Below, piece by piece: positions 47,327 through 55,659 of a DNA stretch of 56,227 nucleotides. Position 1 is the first letter of the stretch. Each line of letters starts with the position of its first letter. The notes beneath the pieces were generated by a model that had not been told where the DNA came from, made no database searches, and worked only from the letters and a program-made list of their open reading frames with translations. The position numbers and the translations under genes were made by a program. Origin of the DNA: Mycobacterium intermedium (GTDB taxonomy: Bacteria > Actinomycetota > Actinomycetes > Mycobacteriales > Mycobacteriaceae); contig NZ_MVHT01000039.1 in the NCBI RefSeq assembly GCF_002086275.1, forward strand, positions 1-56,227. The letters run 5' to 3'.

Positions 47327-48609
47327 CGGACCTCAAGACGAGCCTTCCGACCCGGGAGAACGGAGTCCCCCCGCCAGAGGTTCCCTTCAGCGAGATCGAC
47401 CTCGGGTCATTGGACTTCTGGGCGCGCAACGACGACTTCCGTGACGGCGCCTTCGCCACCTTGCGGCGTGAGGCGCCCATTTCGTTCTGGCCCGCCATCG
47501 AACTGGAGGGCTTCGTCGGCGGCAACGGGCATTGGGCGCTCACCATGCACGACGACGTGCACTTCGCCAGCCGGCATCCCGAGATTTTCAGTTCCACCCC
47601 CAACATCGTGATCAACGACCAGACACCGGAGTTGGCCGAGTATTTCGGTTCGATGATCGTGATGGACGATCCTCGCCATCAGCGGCTGCGCTCGATCGTC
47701 AGCAGGGCGTTCACCCCGCGGGTGGTGGCCCGCATCGAGGAATCGGTGCGCGATCGCGCGCATCGCTTGGTGGCGGCGATGAAAGCCAACCACCCGGACC
47801 GGCAGGCCGATCTGGTCAGCGAGCTCGCCGGCCCCCTACCCCTGCAGATCATCTGCGACATGATGGGCATCCCCGAAGAGGACCATCAGAAGATATTCCA
47901 TTGGACCAATGAGATTCTCGGCTTCGGTGACCCCGACCTGGTCACCGATTTCGAGGAGTTCATCAAGGTGTCGATGGATATCGGCGCCTATGCCACCGCG
48001 CTGGCCGAGGATCGCCGCATCAACCACCACGACGACCTGACCACCAGCCTGGTGCAGGCCGAAGTCGACGGAGAACGCCTGGCGTCGTCGGAGATCGCGA
48101 CGTTCTTCATCCTGCTCGTGGTGGCGGGCAACGAGACGACGCGCAACGCGATCAGCCACGGCGTCCTGGCCCTGTCGCAGTATCCGGAAGAGCGGCACAA
48201 GTGGTGGTCCGACTACGAAGCGTTGGCGCCGACGTCGGTCGAGGAGATCGTGCGGTGGGCCTCCCCCGTGGTTTACATGCGGCGCACCCTGACCCGCGAC
48301 ATCGAGATGCGCGGGGTCCGGCTGGCCGAGGGCGACAAGGTCACGCTGTGGTACAACTCGGCCAACCGCGACGAGTCAAAGTTCGCCAATCCCTGGGCTT
48401 TTGACGTGGCCCGCGACCCCAATCCGCATGTCGGCTTCGGCGGCGGCGGTGCCCACTTCTGCCTGGGCGCGAACCTGGCGCGCCGCGAGATCAGGGTGGT
48501 GTTCGACGAGCTGCGGTGCGAAATGCCCGACATCGTCGCGACCGACCAGCCCGCCCGGCTGCTGTCGCAGTTCATTCATGGCATCAAACGCCTCCCCGTC
48601 GCCTGGTAA
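47323..48609 (+). CDS. cyp124: Cytochrome P450 CYP124, methyl-branched lipid omega-hydroxylase
   Basis: A 428-residue P450, very close to M. tuberculosis CYP124 (Rv2266). The I-helix oxygen motif is LVVAGNETTRNA near residue 265, ExxR is EEIVR and the heme-Cys loop is GFGGGGAHFCLGANLAR near residue 370. CYP124 hydroxylates the terminal carbon of methyl-branched fatty acids, isoprenoids and cholesterol. ATG 47323 overlaps the stop of the MmpS-like gene. A hairpin element follows the stop. Confidence 0.95.
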   Translation: MTDLKTSLPTRENGVPPPEVPFSEIDLGSLDFWARNDDFRDGAFATLRREAPISFWPAIELEGFVGGNGHWALTMHDDVHFASRHPEIFSSTPNIVINDQTPELAEYFGSMIVMDDPRHQRLRSIVSRAFTPRVVARIEESVRDRAHRLVAAMKANHPDRQADLVSELAGPLPLQIICDMMGIPEEDHQKIFHWTNEILGFGDPDLVTDFEEFIKVSMDIGAYATALAEDRRINHHDDLTTSLVQAEVDGERLASSEIATFFILLVVAGNETTRNAISHGVLALSQYPEERHKWWSDYEALAPTSVEEIVRWASPVVYMRRTLTRDIEMRGVRLAEGDKVTLWYNSANRDESKFANPWAFDVARDPNPHVGFGGGGAHFCLGANLARREIRVVFDELRCEMPDIVATDQPARLLSQFIHGIKRLPVAW

Positions 48610-48627
48610 TTGGGGTGCGTTTCCCTC

Positions 48628-48687
48628 GCGAGCAGACGCAAACTTGTACGCAGAAGGGCAGTTTCATACAAGTTTACGTCTGCTCGC
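48628..48687. terminator. Hairpin, dispersed palindromic element copy 3
   Basis: Arms 48628-48648 and 48667-48687 pair over 21 bp with one C/A mismatch around an 18-nt loop. The GCGAGCAGACG outer part matches the other copies; inner bases differ. It sits between the convergent cyp124 and lipocalin-like genes and can terminate both. Confidence 0.75.
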
Positions 48688-48694
48688 CGGGGGC

Positions 48695-49858
48695 CTAGAG
48701 GAAGGAATTCTCGGCGCTGAGGCCACGTTCGGGGAAAGCGCCCATCGCAAAGGTCTCGGCGTTGCCTAACCCGGTGCCACCGCCCACCGGATCCTCCACG
48801 CGCACCAGCAGATCCCGCAGTTGGTGCACCTGACGTGCGACCTCGGGTCGGTCGCAATTCGCCACGTGATTGCCCTCCACCTTGAGCTCGCCGACCCACT
48901 GGCCGTAGATCCAGTCGTTCCAGCCGTAGTAACCGGCGGTGCCGAGGTGGAATCCGGTCGGCCCGGCTGCGGTGATCGTCAAAGGCCGTTTGCTGCCGTC
49001 GGATTCGGTGAGCGTGATGGTGCCGTGGGTGAAGCGCCGGTTGGCGTCGTCGAAATGTAAGTCTTGCTCGACGGCGGCGAACCGATGGGAGGTGCCGTTG
49101 TCGTTCTGCTGTTCGGCTTGGTAGCGGGTGGATTCGAAGCCGTCACCCTTTTCCTGTTGAAAGAAGACAAACAGCGAGTAGGCGGATCCGTCCGAACGCG
49201 TCAGCGTCATGGGACACCAGGTCATGAACATCTGCGCGATGCGCCGACCACCTCTCGGCAGGCCGGGAATCGGCTTCCCGACCCCGGGCCGCAGACCCCA
49301 GGAGTGGTCGCGGACGCAGATCCACTCGTCTGGCTTCACCTCGGTGCGGACGCCGTCGAGTTCCACCCAGCCTGAGGCCACACCAATCTGGTGGTAGCGC
49401 AACACATTATGGGTGACCCGGTACCCGTCGGGGCTGCGGTCGGGCCACGGGTCCTCGAGCGCGGCGTCGAAGCTGCCGCGCATGGTGACGTCGAATGCGA
49501 TGGGGCCGTGCTCGGTCTTGTCCAGTGCGACCCGGATGGCCCGCAACGGTTCGACGACGCTGTAGTGGATGGGCCCGACGTCGGTGGCCGACGGGTTCGA
49601 AGACAGCCGCCGACCTGCCCGCACCGTCCACTGCTCGGTGCCTCGGCACACCCCCGCTGCGCCGTCGAACACTCCCCTGTTCGTGTACTTGCCGACGCCG
49701 AGGCACAACTGCAGAGAGTTGTCGCGCTTGTGGGCGGTGGTCCAGATCTTCTCCGTCCAGGACGGGTCCGATTGGCTGACGGTGGCGAAGGTATCGACTA
49801 TTTGGTGCGTCAACAGTTCGTCTTCTGGAACCAGGCCGCCGTAGTTGGTGGACAGCAA
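48695..49858 (-). CDS. AttH/CrtC-like lipocalin-fold protein of unknown function
   Basis: About 387 residues, beta-rich, with a central EWICVRDHSWGLRPG motif. RDHSWG marks the AttH/CrtC (hydroxyneurosporene synthase-like) lipocalin families, many of which bind or modify hydrophobic compounds. No signal peptide is present. I choose TTG 49858 because GAGGGGG lies seven bases upstream and LLSTNYGGLVPEDE is a sensible N-terminus; GTG 49891 or 49885 would add a few residues. It is divergent from the TetR gene at 49944 and is probably its target. Confidence 0.65.
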   Translation of the reverse strand: MLSTNYGGLVPEDELLTHQIVDTFATVSQSDPSWTEKIWTTAHKRDNSLQLCLGVGKYTNRGVFDGAAGVCRGTEQWTVRAGRRLSSNPSATDVGPIHYSVVEPLRAIRVALDKTEHGPIAFDVTMRGSFDAALEDPWPDRSPDGYRVTHNVLRYHQIGVASGWVELDGVRTEVKPDEWICVRDHSWGLRPGVGKPIPGLPRGGRRIAQMFMTWCPMTLTRSDGSAYSLFVFFQQEKGDGFESTRYQAEQQNDNGTSHRFAAVEQDLHFDDANRRFTHGTITLTESDGSKRPLTITAAGPTGFHLGTAGYYGWNDWIYGQWVGELKVEGNHVANCDRPEVARQVHQLRDLLVRVEDPVGGGTGLGNAETFAMGAFPERGLSAENSFL

Positions 49859-49929
49859 GAAATTGCCCCCTCGCCTGACGTTCACAGCCACTTTGTAATG
49901 CCTAGCAGTGTGACATTCAAGGGTATAGA

Positions 49930-49940
49930 TGTAAAGTACA
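49930..49940. promoter_or_regulatory. TGTAAAGTACA operator containing the tetR -10 element
   Basis: TGTA-AAG-TACA is an inverted repeat. Inside it TAAAGT (49932-49937) fits TANNNT and ends 6 nt before ATG 49944, so the TetR gene is probably leaderless and self-controlled. The same ten bases recur before the hydrolase gene at 51342-51351, in the same distance and orientation to its ATG. Confidence 0.6.
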
Positions 49941-49943
49941 GAG

Positions 49944-50495
49944 ATGCCCGCCCGAGTGCCTCCCAACGCCGAGTCGTCGACCCGGCGGCGGATCCTGGCC
50001 GCCACCTTCGTGGTGCTCGCGCGCAGCGGACGCAAGCGGCTGCTGCTGTCCGAGGTGGCCGCCGAGGCCAAGGTGTCCCGGCCCACCCTCTACCGGTACT
50101 TCCCCTCCAAGGAGGAGTTGCTCGCCGCGTTCGGACTCTACGAGCAGGACATCTTCGATGCCGGGATGGCTCAGGCGGTCGCCGGCCTGCGAGGCACCGA
50201 AAGACTCGATGCTGCTTTGCAATTCGTCGTCGACTTCCAGCACACTTATTCGCTGGGGTTCTTGGCCGACACCGAACCCGAGCACGTTCTCGCGCAGATG
50301 AAGCGGGTCATGCCCATCCTGCACGAGCGCATCGCACGGCTCATCCCCGGCGAGAACGCCGACCTGGCCGCGGCGACCGTGGTACGCGTGGCGGTATGCC
50401 ATTACCTGATCGCGGGCGGCGACCGCGACCGCTTTCTGGCCGAGTTGCGTTATGCCGCTGGGATTGACCCACTACGGACATCACGCTCGGCCTAA
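49944..50495 (+). CDS. TetR-family transcriptional regulator
   Basis: A 183-residue regulator with HTH LLLSEVAAEAKVSRPTLYRYFPSKEEL near residues 33-60. The C-terminal helical domain is of usual length. It sits in the middle of a cluster with the lipocalin-like gene on one side and the hydrolase and APH-kinase genes on the other. Its stop codon overlaps the stop of the convergent hydrolase (CTAA at 50492-50495). It probably represses the whole cluster until a hydrophobic or ester ligand appears (inference). Confidence 0.85.
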   Translation: MPARVPPNAESSTRRRILAATFVVLARSGRKRLLLSEVAAEAKVSRPTLYRYFPSKEELLAAFGLYEQDIFDAGMAQAVAGLRGTERLDAALQFVVDFQHTYSLGFLADTEPEHVLAQMKRVMPILHERIARLIPGENADLAAATVVRVAVCHYLIAGGDRDRFLAELRYAAGIDPLRTSRSA

Positions 50496-51337
50496 TCGGT
50501 CCCAGGGCTAGCCAACCACGAGCAGATCCGCTCGGCGATCAGGCCGGGCTTTTCCAGGTGCAGGAAATGCCCCACACCGTCGATCAAATCGAATGCCGAA
50601 CCCGGCGTCGGAAGGTATTCGGTCACCCCGTCCAGGAGTTCCGCGCCGAGTCCGCCGTCAGTGCTGCCGTGCAGATATAGGGCGGGTATCGCCGGCGGTG
50701 AAAATGTTGCTGCGGCTTCATTTTCCGATGCTGGATCGGCAAACTCCGGATTGAATGTGGCGCGATACGGGTTGATGACCCCGCTGATGGTTTCGGCGGT
50801 CACGTGCTCGCGCAGCCACGCAATGTCTTGTGTTGCATCGTATCCGGGCGACCAGTCGGCCCACAGCGATTCCCAGAAGCCCGGTTGCAGCAGGGCGGTC
50901 TCGGCGAGGCCGACCTGTTGGATGAACCAGACGTAGAAGGATCGCTTGATCTGGGCGTAGCTGAACATCGTGCCGGCCAGCACGGCCGGTGGCGGCACGG
51001 CAATAGTGACCAACCGGGAGAACGCTTTTGGATCTGTTGCTACGGCTCCGTATGCGGCATAGGCACCCCAGTCGTGACCGATCAGCACACCGCGTTCGTC
51101 GCCCCGATAAGCGCGGCGCACCGCCAAGACATGTCGCACGTAGGTGCCGGCGTCGATGGGTCCCGACACCGGCGCGTCATACCCAGGTAGCCACGGCGCC
51201 ACCACCCGATAGCCGCGGTCGGCGAGGACGGGACCGAGGTGGCGCCAGGTGTGCGGGGTGTCGGGGAACCCGTGCACGAGGATGGCCAGTGGTTTCGACG
51301 TGTCCTCGATGGCTCCGAATGAGAGCGCCTTGATCAT
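50492..51337 (-). CDS. Alpha/beta hydrolase, epoxide-hydrolase/dehalogenase-like
   Basis: A 281-residue hydrolase. The oxyanion motif is LVHGFPDTPHTWRH, the nucleophile Asp lies in LIGHDWGAYAAY and the catalytic His in DGVGHFLHLEKP; Asp as nucleophile indicates epoxide hydrolase or haloalkane dehalogenase chemistry. ATG 51337 has no ribosome site but has TAAAGT six bases upstream, so it is likely leaderless. It converges on the TetR gene and starts 79 bp from the divergent kinase gene. Confidence 0.83.
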   Translation of the reverse strand: MIKALSFGAIEDTSKPLAILVHGFPDTPHTWRHLGPVLADRGYRVVAPWLPGYDAPVSGPIDAGTYVRHVLAVRRAYRGDERGVLIGHDWGAYAAYGAVATDPKAFSRLVTIAVPPPAVLAGTMFSYAQIKRSFYVWFIQQVGLAETALLQPGFWESLWADWSPGYDATQDIAWLREHVTAETISGVINPYRATFNPEFADPASENEAAATFSPPAIPALYLHGSTDGGLGAELLDGVTEYLPTPGSAFDLIDGVGHFLHLEKPGLIAERICSWLASPGTD

Positions 51338-51340
51338 GGG

Positions 51341-51351
51341 AGTACTTTACA
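51341..51351. promoter_or_regulatory. Second TGTAAAGTAC operator with hydrolase -10
   Basis: On the minus strand TGTAAAGTACT precedes the hydrolase ATG by three bases beyond the element. TAAAGT ends 6 nt before the start codon, exactly as upstream of the TetR gene. Identity of ten bases and spacing supports shared control. Confidence 0.6.
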
Positions 51352-51373
51352 GCCTGCTGGTCTGATGTAAGGC

Positions 51374-51408
51374 AAGTGCTATTTACATCTAGCACTTGAT
51401 ATGTAAAT
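51374..51408. promoter_or_regulatory. Nested inverted repeats upstream of the APH-kinase gene
   Basis: AAGTGCT (51374-51380) pairs with AGCACTT (51391-51397), and ATTTACAT (51381-51388) pairs with ATGTAAAT (51401-51408); the two perfect repeats interlock. TGTAAA also occurs in the other two promoters of the cluster. This is a likely regulator site or sites between the divergent hydrolase and kinase genes. Confidence 0.5.
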
Positions 51409-51416
51409 CTTCACCC

Positions 51417-52466
51417 ATGGCGGGACTGTCCCTCGGCCAACGCGACCTGGCCGCTACGCGCGCCGGATTGGCCCGCTGGTTTGAGCACAAGTTCGATGGA
51501 ACGGCCGACGTCGGCGAACTGCGGCCCGCCAATCGGGCCGCGGGGTGGTCGAGCACCAGTCTGTTGTTCGCCGTCGCGCAGGGCGGTGAAACCCGGGAAT
51601 TCGTGGTTCGCATCCCGCCGGAGGGCGGCGGCATCTACGCCGAATACGACCTGGCCGGCCAGACCCGAACCCATCAGTTGCTGAGCCGGCACGGGATCGC
51701 CGCCCCATCACCGACCCTCTACGAACCCGACACCTCGTGGCTCGGATCGAGTTTCCTGGTGATGCCACGCATCGTCGGCCACACCCCTTCCGACACCTCC
51801 TACGCGCTGCGCGGCTGGCTGTACGACGCGGGCGCCGAGGTGCAGCGCCATGTGCATGAATCGTTCCTCGACACACTCGTTGCCTTGCAACGGATTCCGG
51901 TCAGCGAGGCACCCTGGCTGCGGCGCCCCACCGCCGTCGGCAACGACAGCGAGCTCACCTGGTGGCGCGAGTACATCCAATGGGCCACCGACAACCAGGT
52001 TCCCGAGGTGATCAGTCGCGCCTTCGACTGGCTGCGCCGCCACCAACCTCCCGACCCGCCCGAGCTCACCGTGTGCTGGGGAGACGCCCGGTTGTCCAAC
52101 GCCATCTTCGATGACAGCGGGCAGATCATCGGTGTCCTGGACTGGGAGCAGGCCTGCATCTGTCCGGCCGAGACCGACTTCGCCTGGTGGTTGTCGACCC
52201 GTCGGCAAACCATGGAAGTCCACGGCATCCAAGCCGACCCCGAACTCCCCGGGTTCGACAGCTGCGAGAACGTCATCCGCCGCTACGAAGAGATGATCGG
52301 CCGGCCGCTGCAGGCGTTGCGGTGGTACGAGATCTTCGCCATGGTCCGGATGGGCTGCTGCATCGTGCGGGTGCAATGGCTGTTGCGCAGCATCGGCCAG
52401 GGCGACCATGGGCTCACCCGGGCCCCGATCATGCCGGCCTGGGCCATCGAAGCGGTCACGACCTAG
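51417..52466 (+). CDS. APH-family phosphotransferase/kinase
   Basis: A 349-residue APH-fold kinase. The catalytic loop is TVCWGDARLSNAIFDD and the metal motif IGVLDWEQACICPAETD; the N-lobe contains STSLLFAVAQGG. It differs from the ACAD11-like kinase at 12213 (Trp-Gly-Asp in place of His-Asn-Asp). Its substrate is unknown; mycobacteria have many such kinases linked to lipid or steroid genes. ATG 51417 is used, giving residues MAGLSLGQRDLAATRAG. It belongs to the TetR-centred cluster. Confidence 0.8.
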   Translation: MAGLSLGQRDLAATRAGLARWFEHKFDGTADVGELRPANRAAGWSSTSLLFAVAQGGETREFVVRIPPEGGGIYAEYDLAGQTRTHQLLSRHGIAAPSPTLYEPDTSWLGSSFLVMPRIVGHTPSDTSYALRGWLYDAGAEVQRHVHESFLDTLVALQRIPVSEAPWLRRPTAVGNDSELTWWREYIQWATDNQVPEVISRAFDWLRRHQPPDPPELTVCWGDARLSNAIFDDSGQIIGVLDWEQACICPAETDFAWWLSTRRQTMEVHGIQADPELPGFDSCENVIRRYEEMIGRPLQALRWYEIFAMVRMGCCIVRVQWLLRSIGQGDHGLTRAPIMPAWAIEAVTT

Positions 52467-52570
52467 ACGTCGTAGACCAACAAGACCCGCGGATACACGG
52501 TCAACCACTCGGGCGGCTCCGGGATGCGGGCGACCCGAATAGCCGGCTCCCCCAGCCACTCCAGCGCCAA
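52463..52570 (-). CDS. Possible 35-residue protein or gene remnant
   Basis: A short frame from TTG 52570 to TAG 52463 reads ALEWLGEPAIRVARIPEPP and ends EWLTVYPRVLLVYDV, with the composition of a real protein tail. An in-frame stop lies just upstream of it. It overlaps the APH-kinase stop by four bases. It could be the decayed 3' end of a larger gene. Nothing else is visible in the 154-bp gap 52467-52620. Confidence 0.3.
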   Translation of the reverse strand: MALEWLGEPAIRVARIPEPPEWLTVYPRVLLVYDV

Positions 52571-52620
52571 TCGCCCGTGGGTTTATTGTCGAGACTGCCG
52601 CCCCAACTCTAGGACCCATC

Positions 52621-53175
52621 ATGACCGTTCCCGCGTTTCCCGCTGCCGACGTGTTGGCCGCCCGGCAGAAGCTCGTCCTCGACCACTTTCACGACGAGGT
52701 CCGCCAGGACTGGGATGACGTGCTGTCGACGTTTCCGCACCCCCACTACGAGCTGATCCCGCAGCTGACCGTGCACGACGGGGATGAGGCGGTGCGCGGC
52801 TACTACAACTACACGCGCACGGCGTTTCCCGATCAGGACCACGAGATCATCGCGTTGCGGCACAGCGCCGATGCGGTGATTGTGGAGTTCTGGCTGATGG
52901 GGACCCACCGGGGCTATCTCGGCAAGATTCCGCCCACCGGCAGCCGATTCCGGGTCCGGATGACTGCATATTTCATCTTCGATGACACGGAAACGCTGGT
53001 GTGCGAACGGATTTACTTCGACACGCTGACCATGATCAGGCAGCTGATCGGCGGCCTGGACATGAGGAAGCCGACGAACTGGGTGCTCGCCGCGCGCTGT
53101 GTGCGGGGGCTGCTGGCGATGTCGACGGACCCCGACCCCGCCCTCACCAACACCGTGCCGCCCACGTTTGACTGA
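52621..53175 (+). CDS. SnoaL-like (NTF2-fold) protein
   Basis: A 184-residue protein with the NTF2/SnoaL pattern: an N-terminal helix, DDVLSTFPHPHYELIPQ, a VRGYYNYTRTAFPDQDHEI segment and the strand EFWLMGTHRGYLGKIPPTG. Related proteins are polyketide cyclases, isomerases or hydrolases. The likely pocket His/Asp pair is in the FPHPHYE and PDQDHE segments. ATG 52621 is preceded by AGGA close by. It is on the same strand as the sulfur genes, 62 bp upstream of the next start; whether they share a transcript is unclear. Confidence 0.72.
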   Translation: MTVPAFPAADVLAARQKLVLDHFHDEVRQDWDDVLSTFPHPHYELIPQLTVHDGDEAVRGYYNYTRTAFPDQDHEIIALRHSADAVIVEFWLMGTHRGYLGKIPPTGSRFRVRMTAYFIFDDTETLVCERIYFDTLTMIRQLIGGLDMRKPTNWVLAARCVRGLLAMSTDPDPALTNTVPPTFD

Positions 53176-53237
53176 CCATTCGGCTCAACACGAGCCTAAG
53201 TGCGTAGCTAACCCCTCTCGCGGGTATCAGACAGCAC

Positions 53238-54305
53238 ATGGTTGTCCACGAAACGACACCCTTCAATGCGGAACCTCCGCTGGCCGTACTCGCGCGCGCC
53301 GACATCACGCCCGTCAGCGACTTCTACAGCCGCAACCACGGTCCGGTGCCCAAGATCGAGCCCAGGGACTGGCGACTGTCGGTCAACGGGCTGGTCGAGC
53401 GGGAACTGACTCTCACCTATGACGAGTTGACCTCACACTTCACGCCGCACACGCTGATCGCCACGTTGCAGTGCGCGGGCAACCGGCGAGCGGGGTTCAA
53501 CGAGATCGAGGAGATCGAGGGTGAGGATCCCTGGCGCGGCGGAGCCACGTCGACGGCGCAGTGGCGCGGGACGCGGTTGGCTGATGTGTTGAGCGCCGCG
53601 GGCGTCACCGACCCCGGCGGCCTGCATGTCGCGTTCGCCGCCCCGGATGTTTCGGAGCTGGCGTCGCCGCCGCAGGAGTACGGCAGTTCGATCCCGTTGT
53701 CGAAGGCGCTGTCGCCCGAGGTGCTGCTGGCGTGGGAGATGAACGGCGAACCGCTGCCCGAGGTCCATGGCGGGCCCGTGCGGGTGGTCGTCCCCGGCTA
53801 CATCGGCGCCCGCAGCGTCAAATGGGTCACAGCCATCACCGTGCAGGACAAGCCGTCGGACAACTACTTTCAGGCCCAGGCGTATCACGTGCTGCCCGCT
53901 GACGCCGATCCGGAGACCACCGAACCGTCGGCCGGTATCTCGTTGTCGTCGATCGCGCTGAACTCCGAGATTCTGGTGCCAGAAGACGGTGCTTCCGTTT
54001 CCGCCGGACGACAGACGGTGCGCGGCTACGCATTTGCCGGTGATGGCCGGTTCATCGAGCGCGTCGACGTCTCGCTCGACGGTGGCCGGAGCTGGCGGCA
54101 GGCGGAGCTGCAAGCGCAACGCAGCCCTTGGTCGTGGCGAATGTGGTCCTGCGACGCCGATTTGGCGCCCGGTGGAGTGGAGATCGTCGCACGCGCCTGG
54201 GACAGCAGCGGCACCATGCAGCCCGAATCGGCCGCCAAATTGTGGAATCCGAAGGGCTACGCCAACAATTCCTGGCCGAGAGCGCGGGTGACCGTATGCG
54301 AGTAG
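53238..54305 (+). CDS. Molybdopterin-dependent sulfite-oxidase-family protein
   Basis: A 355-residue protein with the sulfite oxidase fold. The Moco-binding Cys is in TLQCAGNRRAGF near residue 79; GTRLADVL, HGGPVRVVVPGYIGARSVKW and the C-terminal dimer domain with GYAFAGDGRFIERVDVS follow the family order. There is no Tat signal and no heme b5 domain, so it would act in the cytoplasm with an unknown acceptor. It overlaps the next gene by ten bases. Sulfite is the likely substrate, given the neighbour that would make sulfite. Confidence 0.88.
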   Translation: MVVHETTPFNAEPPLAVLARADITPVSDFYSRNHGPVPKIEPRDWRLSVNGLVERELTLTYDELTSHFTPHTLIATLQCAGNRRAGFNEIEEIEGEDPWRGGATSTAQWRGTRLADVLSAAGVTDPGGLHVAFAAPDVSELASPPQEYGSSIPLSKALSPEVLLAWEMNGEPLPEVHGGPVRVVVPGYIGARSVKWVTAITVQDKPSDNYFQAQAYHVLPADADPETTEPSAGISLSSIALNSEILVPEDGASVSAGRQTVRGYAFAGDGRFIERVDVSLDGGRSWRQAELQAQRSPWSWRMWSCDADLAPGGVEIVARAWDSSGTMQPESAAKLWNPKGYANNSWPRARVTVCE

Positions 54306-55654
54306 AAATCATCGAAACGTCCAGCCTGGGCGATCGCAGCTATCTGGTGGCCGACAATGACGCCGTCGTCGTCATAGACCCGCAGCGTGATATCGACCGC
54401 GTCACCGAACTACTCGGCGACCGCACCGAGCGCATCACCCACGTGCTCGAAACGCATCTGCACAACGATTATGTGACGGGTGGGCTCGAGCTGTCCCGGC
54501 TCACCGGCGCGGAATACGTCGTCCCGCAAGGCGAAGACGTCGGCTACCCCGCGCGTCGCGTCACCGATGGCGACATCATCGAAGCCGGCGGTTTCAGTCT
54601 GCGCGTGGTCCACACACCCGGTCATACCCGCGAACACGTCAGCTACGTACTCAACGATGCCTCTGGCGAGGCGGTGGGCGTGTTCACCGGTGGTTCAATG
54701 CTTTACGACACCACGGGACGCACCGACCTGCTCGGGGAAGAGCACACCCACGATCTCAGCGTCGACCAATACCGCTCGGTGCGGCGGCTGGCGCAGGAAT
54801 TGCCCGCGCGCGTCGAGGTGTACCCCACCCACGGCTTCGGTAGCTTCTGCTCCGCCTCTGCGGCCGGCAAAGAGGCCTCCACCATCGGCGAGCAACGCGA
54901 ATCCAATCCCGCCCTGACGCAGGACATTCAGACCTTTGTCGAGGACTTGCTGACGAACCTTTCTGAGTACCCCGCCTATTACGAACACATGGGCGTGATC
55001 AACCGCGAAGGGCCTGCCCCTGTCAACCTGTCGGCGCCGACGCCGGTCGACCCGTCCGAACTGCGGCGGCGTATCGAGGCGGGAGAATGGGTGGTCGACC
55101 TTCGCTCCCGAACCGCCTTTGCCGCTGCGCATCTCGGGGGGTCCTACGGTTTCGAGCTGTCCGACTCCTTCGTGACGTATCTCGGCTGGCTGTATGCATG
55201 GGGCGAGCCGTTGACGCTGATCGGCGATGATGGCGAGCAAATCGATTCCGCTCGAAGGGAACTCGTGCGGATCGGGGTCGACGAGGTACGTGGTGCCGCT
55301 ACCGGTGACATTGCGCAACTCGCGGGCGATGCGCCGTTGCGTTCCTACCGGGTGGCCGATTTCGCCGCGCTCGTCGAGGAGATCCGCCGCGACGACGTGG
55401 CAGTGCTCGACGTCCGTCGCGACGACGAATTTCAGGACGGGCACGTGCTGAAGGCGATCAACATCCCGATTCACGAACTCACCCGCCGCTGGGATGAGCT
55501 ACCGCCCGATGCCGAAATCTGGGTGCATTGCGCCAGCGGTTACCGGGCGTCGGTGGCGACATCGATCCTGGACAGGCACGGCCGCAACGTCGTGTTGATC
55601 GACGACAAGTACGACGTCGCCGAGCAACTCGGTTTGACGGACGCGGGCCGTTAG
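54296..55654 (+). CDS. MBL-fold persulfide-dioxygenase-like / double rhodanese fusion
   Basis: A 452-residue fusion. Residues 1-230 are an ETHE1/CstB-like MBL domain with THLHNDYVTGG (H54, H56, D58) and HTPGH (H110). The Asp iron ligand expected in FTGD is Gly133 (FTGGSMLYD), and the last His of HxHxDH is Tyr59. Residues about 255-345 form a rhodanese without Cys; 365-450 form an active one with Cys in IWVHCASGYRAS. Such proteins oxidise persulfides to sulfite or transfer sulfane sulfur. ATG 54296 overlaps the sulfite-oxidase gene by ten bases; the upstream frame is only a shadow. Confidence 0.85.
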   Translation: MRVEIIETSSLGDRSYLVADNDAVVVIDPQRDIDRVTELLGDRTERITHVLETHLHNDYVTGGLELSRLTGAEYVVPQGEDVGYPARRVTDGDIIEAGGFSLRVVHTPGHTREHVSYVLNDASGEAVGVFTGGSMLYDTTGRTDLLGEEHTHDLSVDQYRSVRRLAQELPARVEVYPTHGFGSFCSASAAGKEASTIGEQRESNPALTQDIQTFVEDLLTNLSEYPAYYEHMGVINREGPAPVNLSAPTPVDPSELRRRIEAGEWVVDLRSRTAFAAAHLGGSYGFELSDSFVTYLGWLYAWGEPLTLIGDDGEQIDSARRELVRIGVDEVRGAATGDIAQLAGDAPLRSYRVADFAALVEEIRRDDVAVLDVRRDDEFQDGHVLKAINIPIHELTRRWDELPPDAEIWVHCASGYRASVATSILDRHGRNVVLIDDKYDVAEQLGLTDAGR

Positions 55655-55659
55655 CGTCG

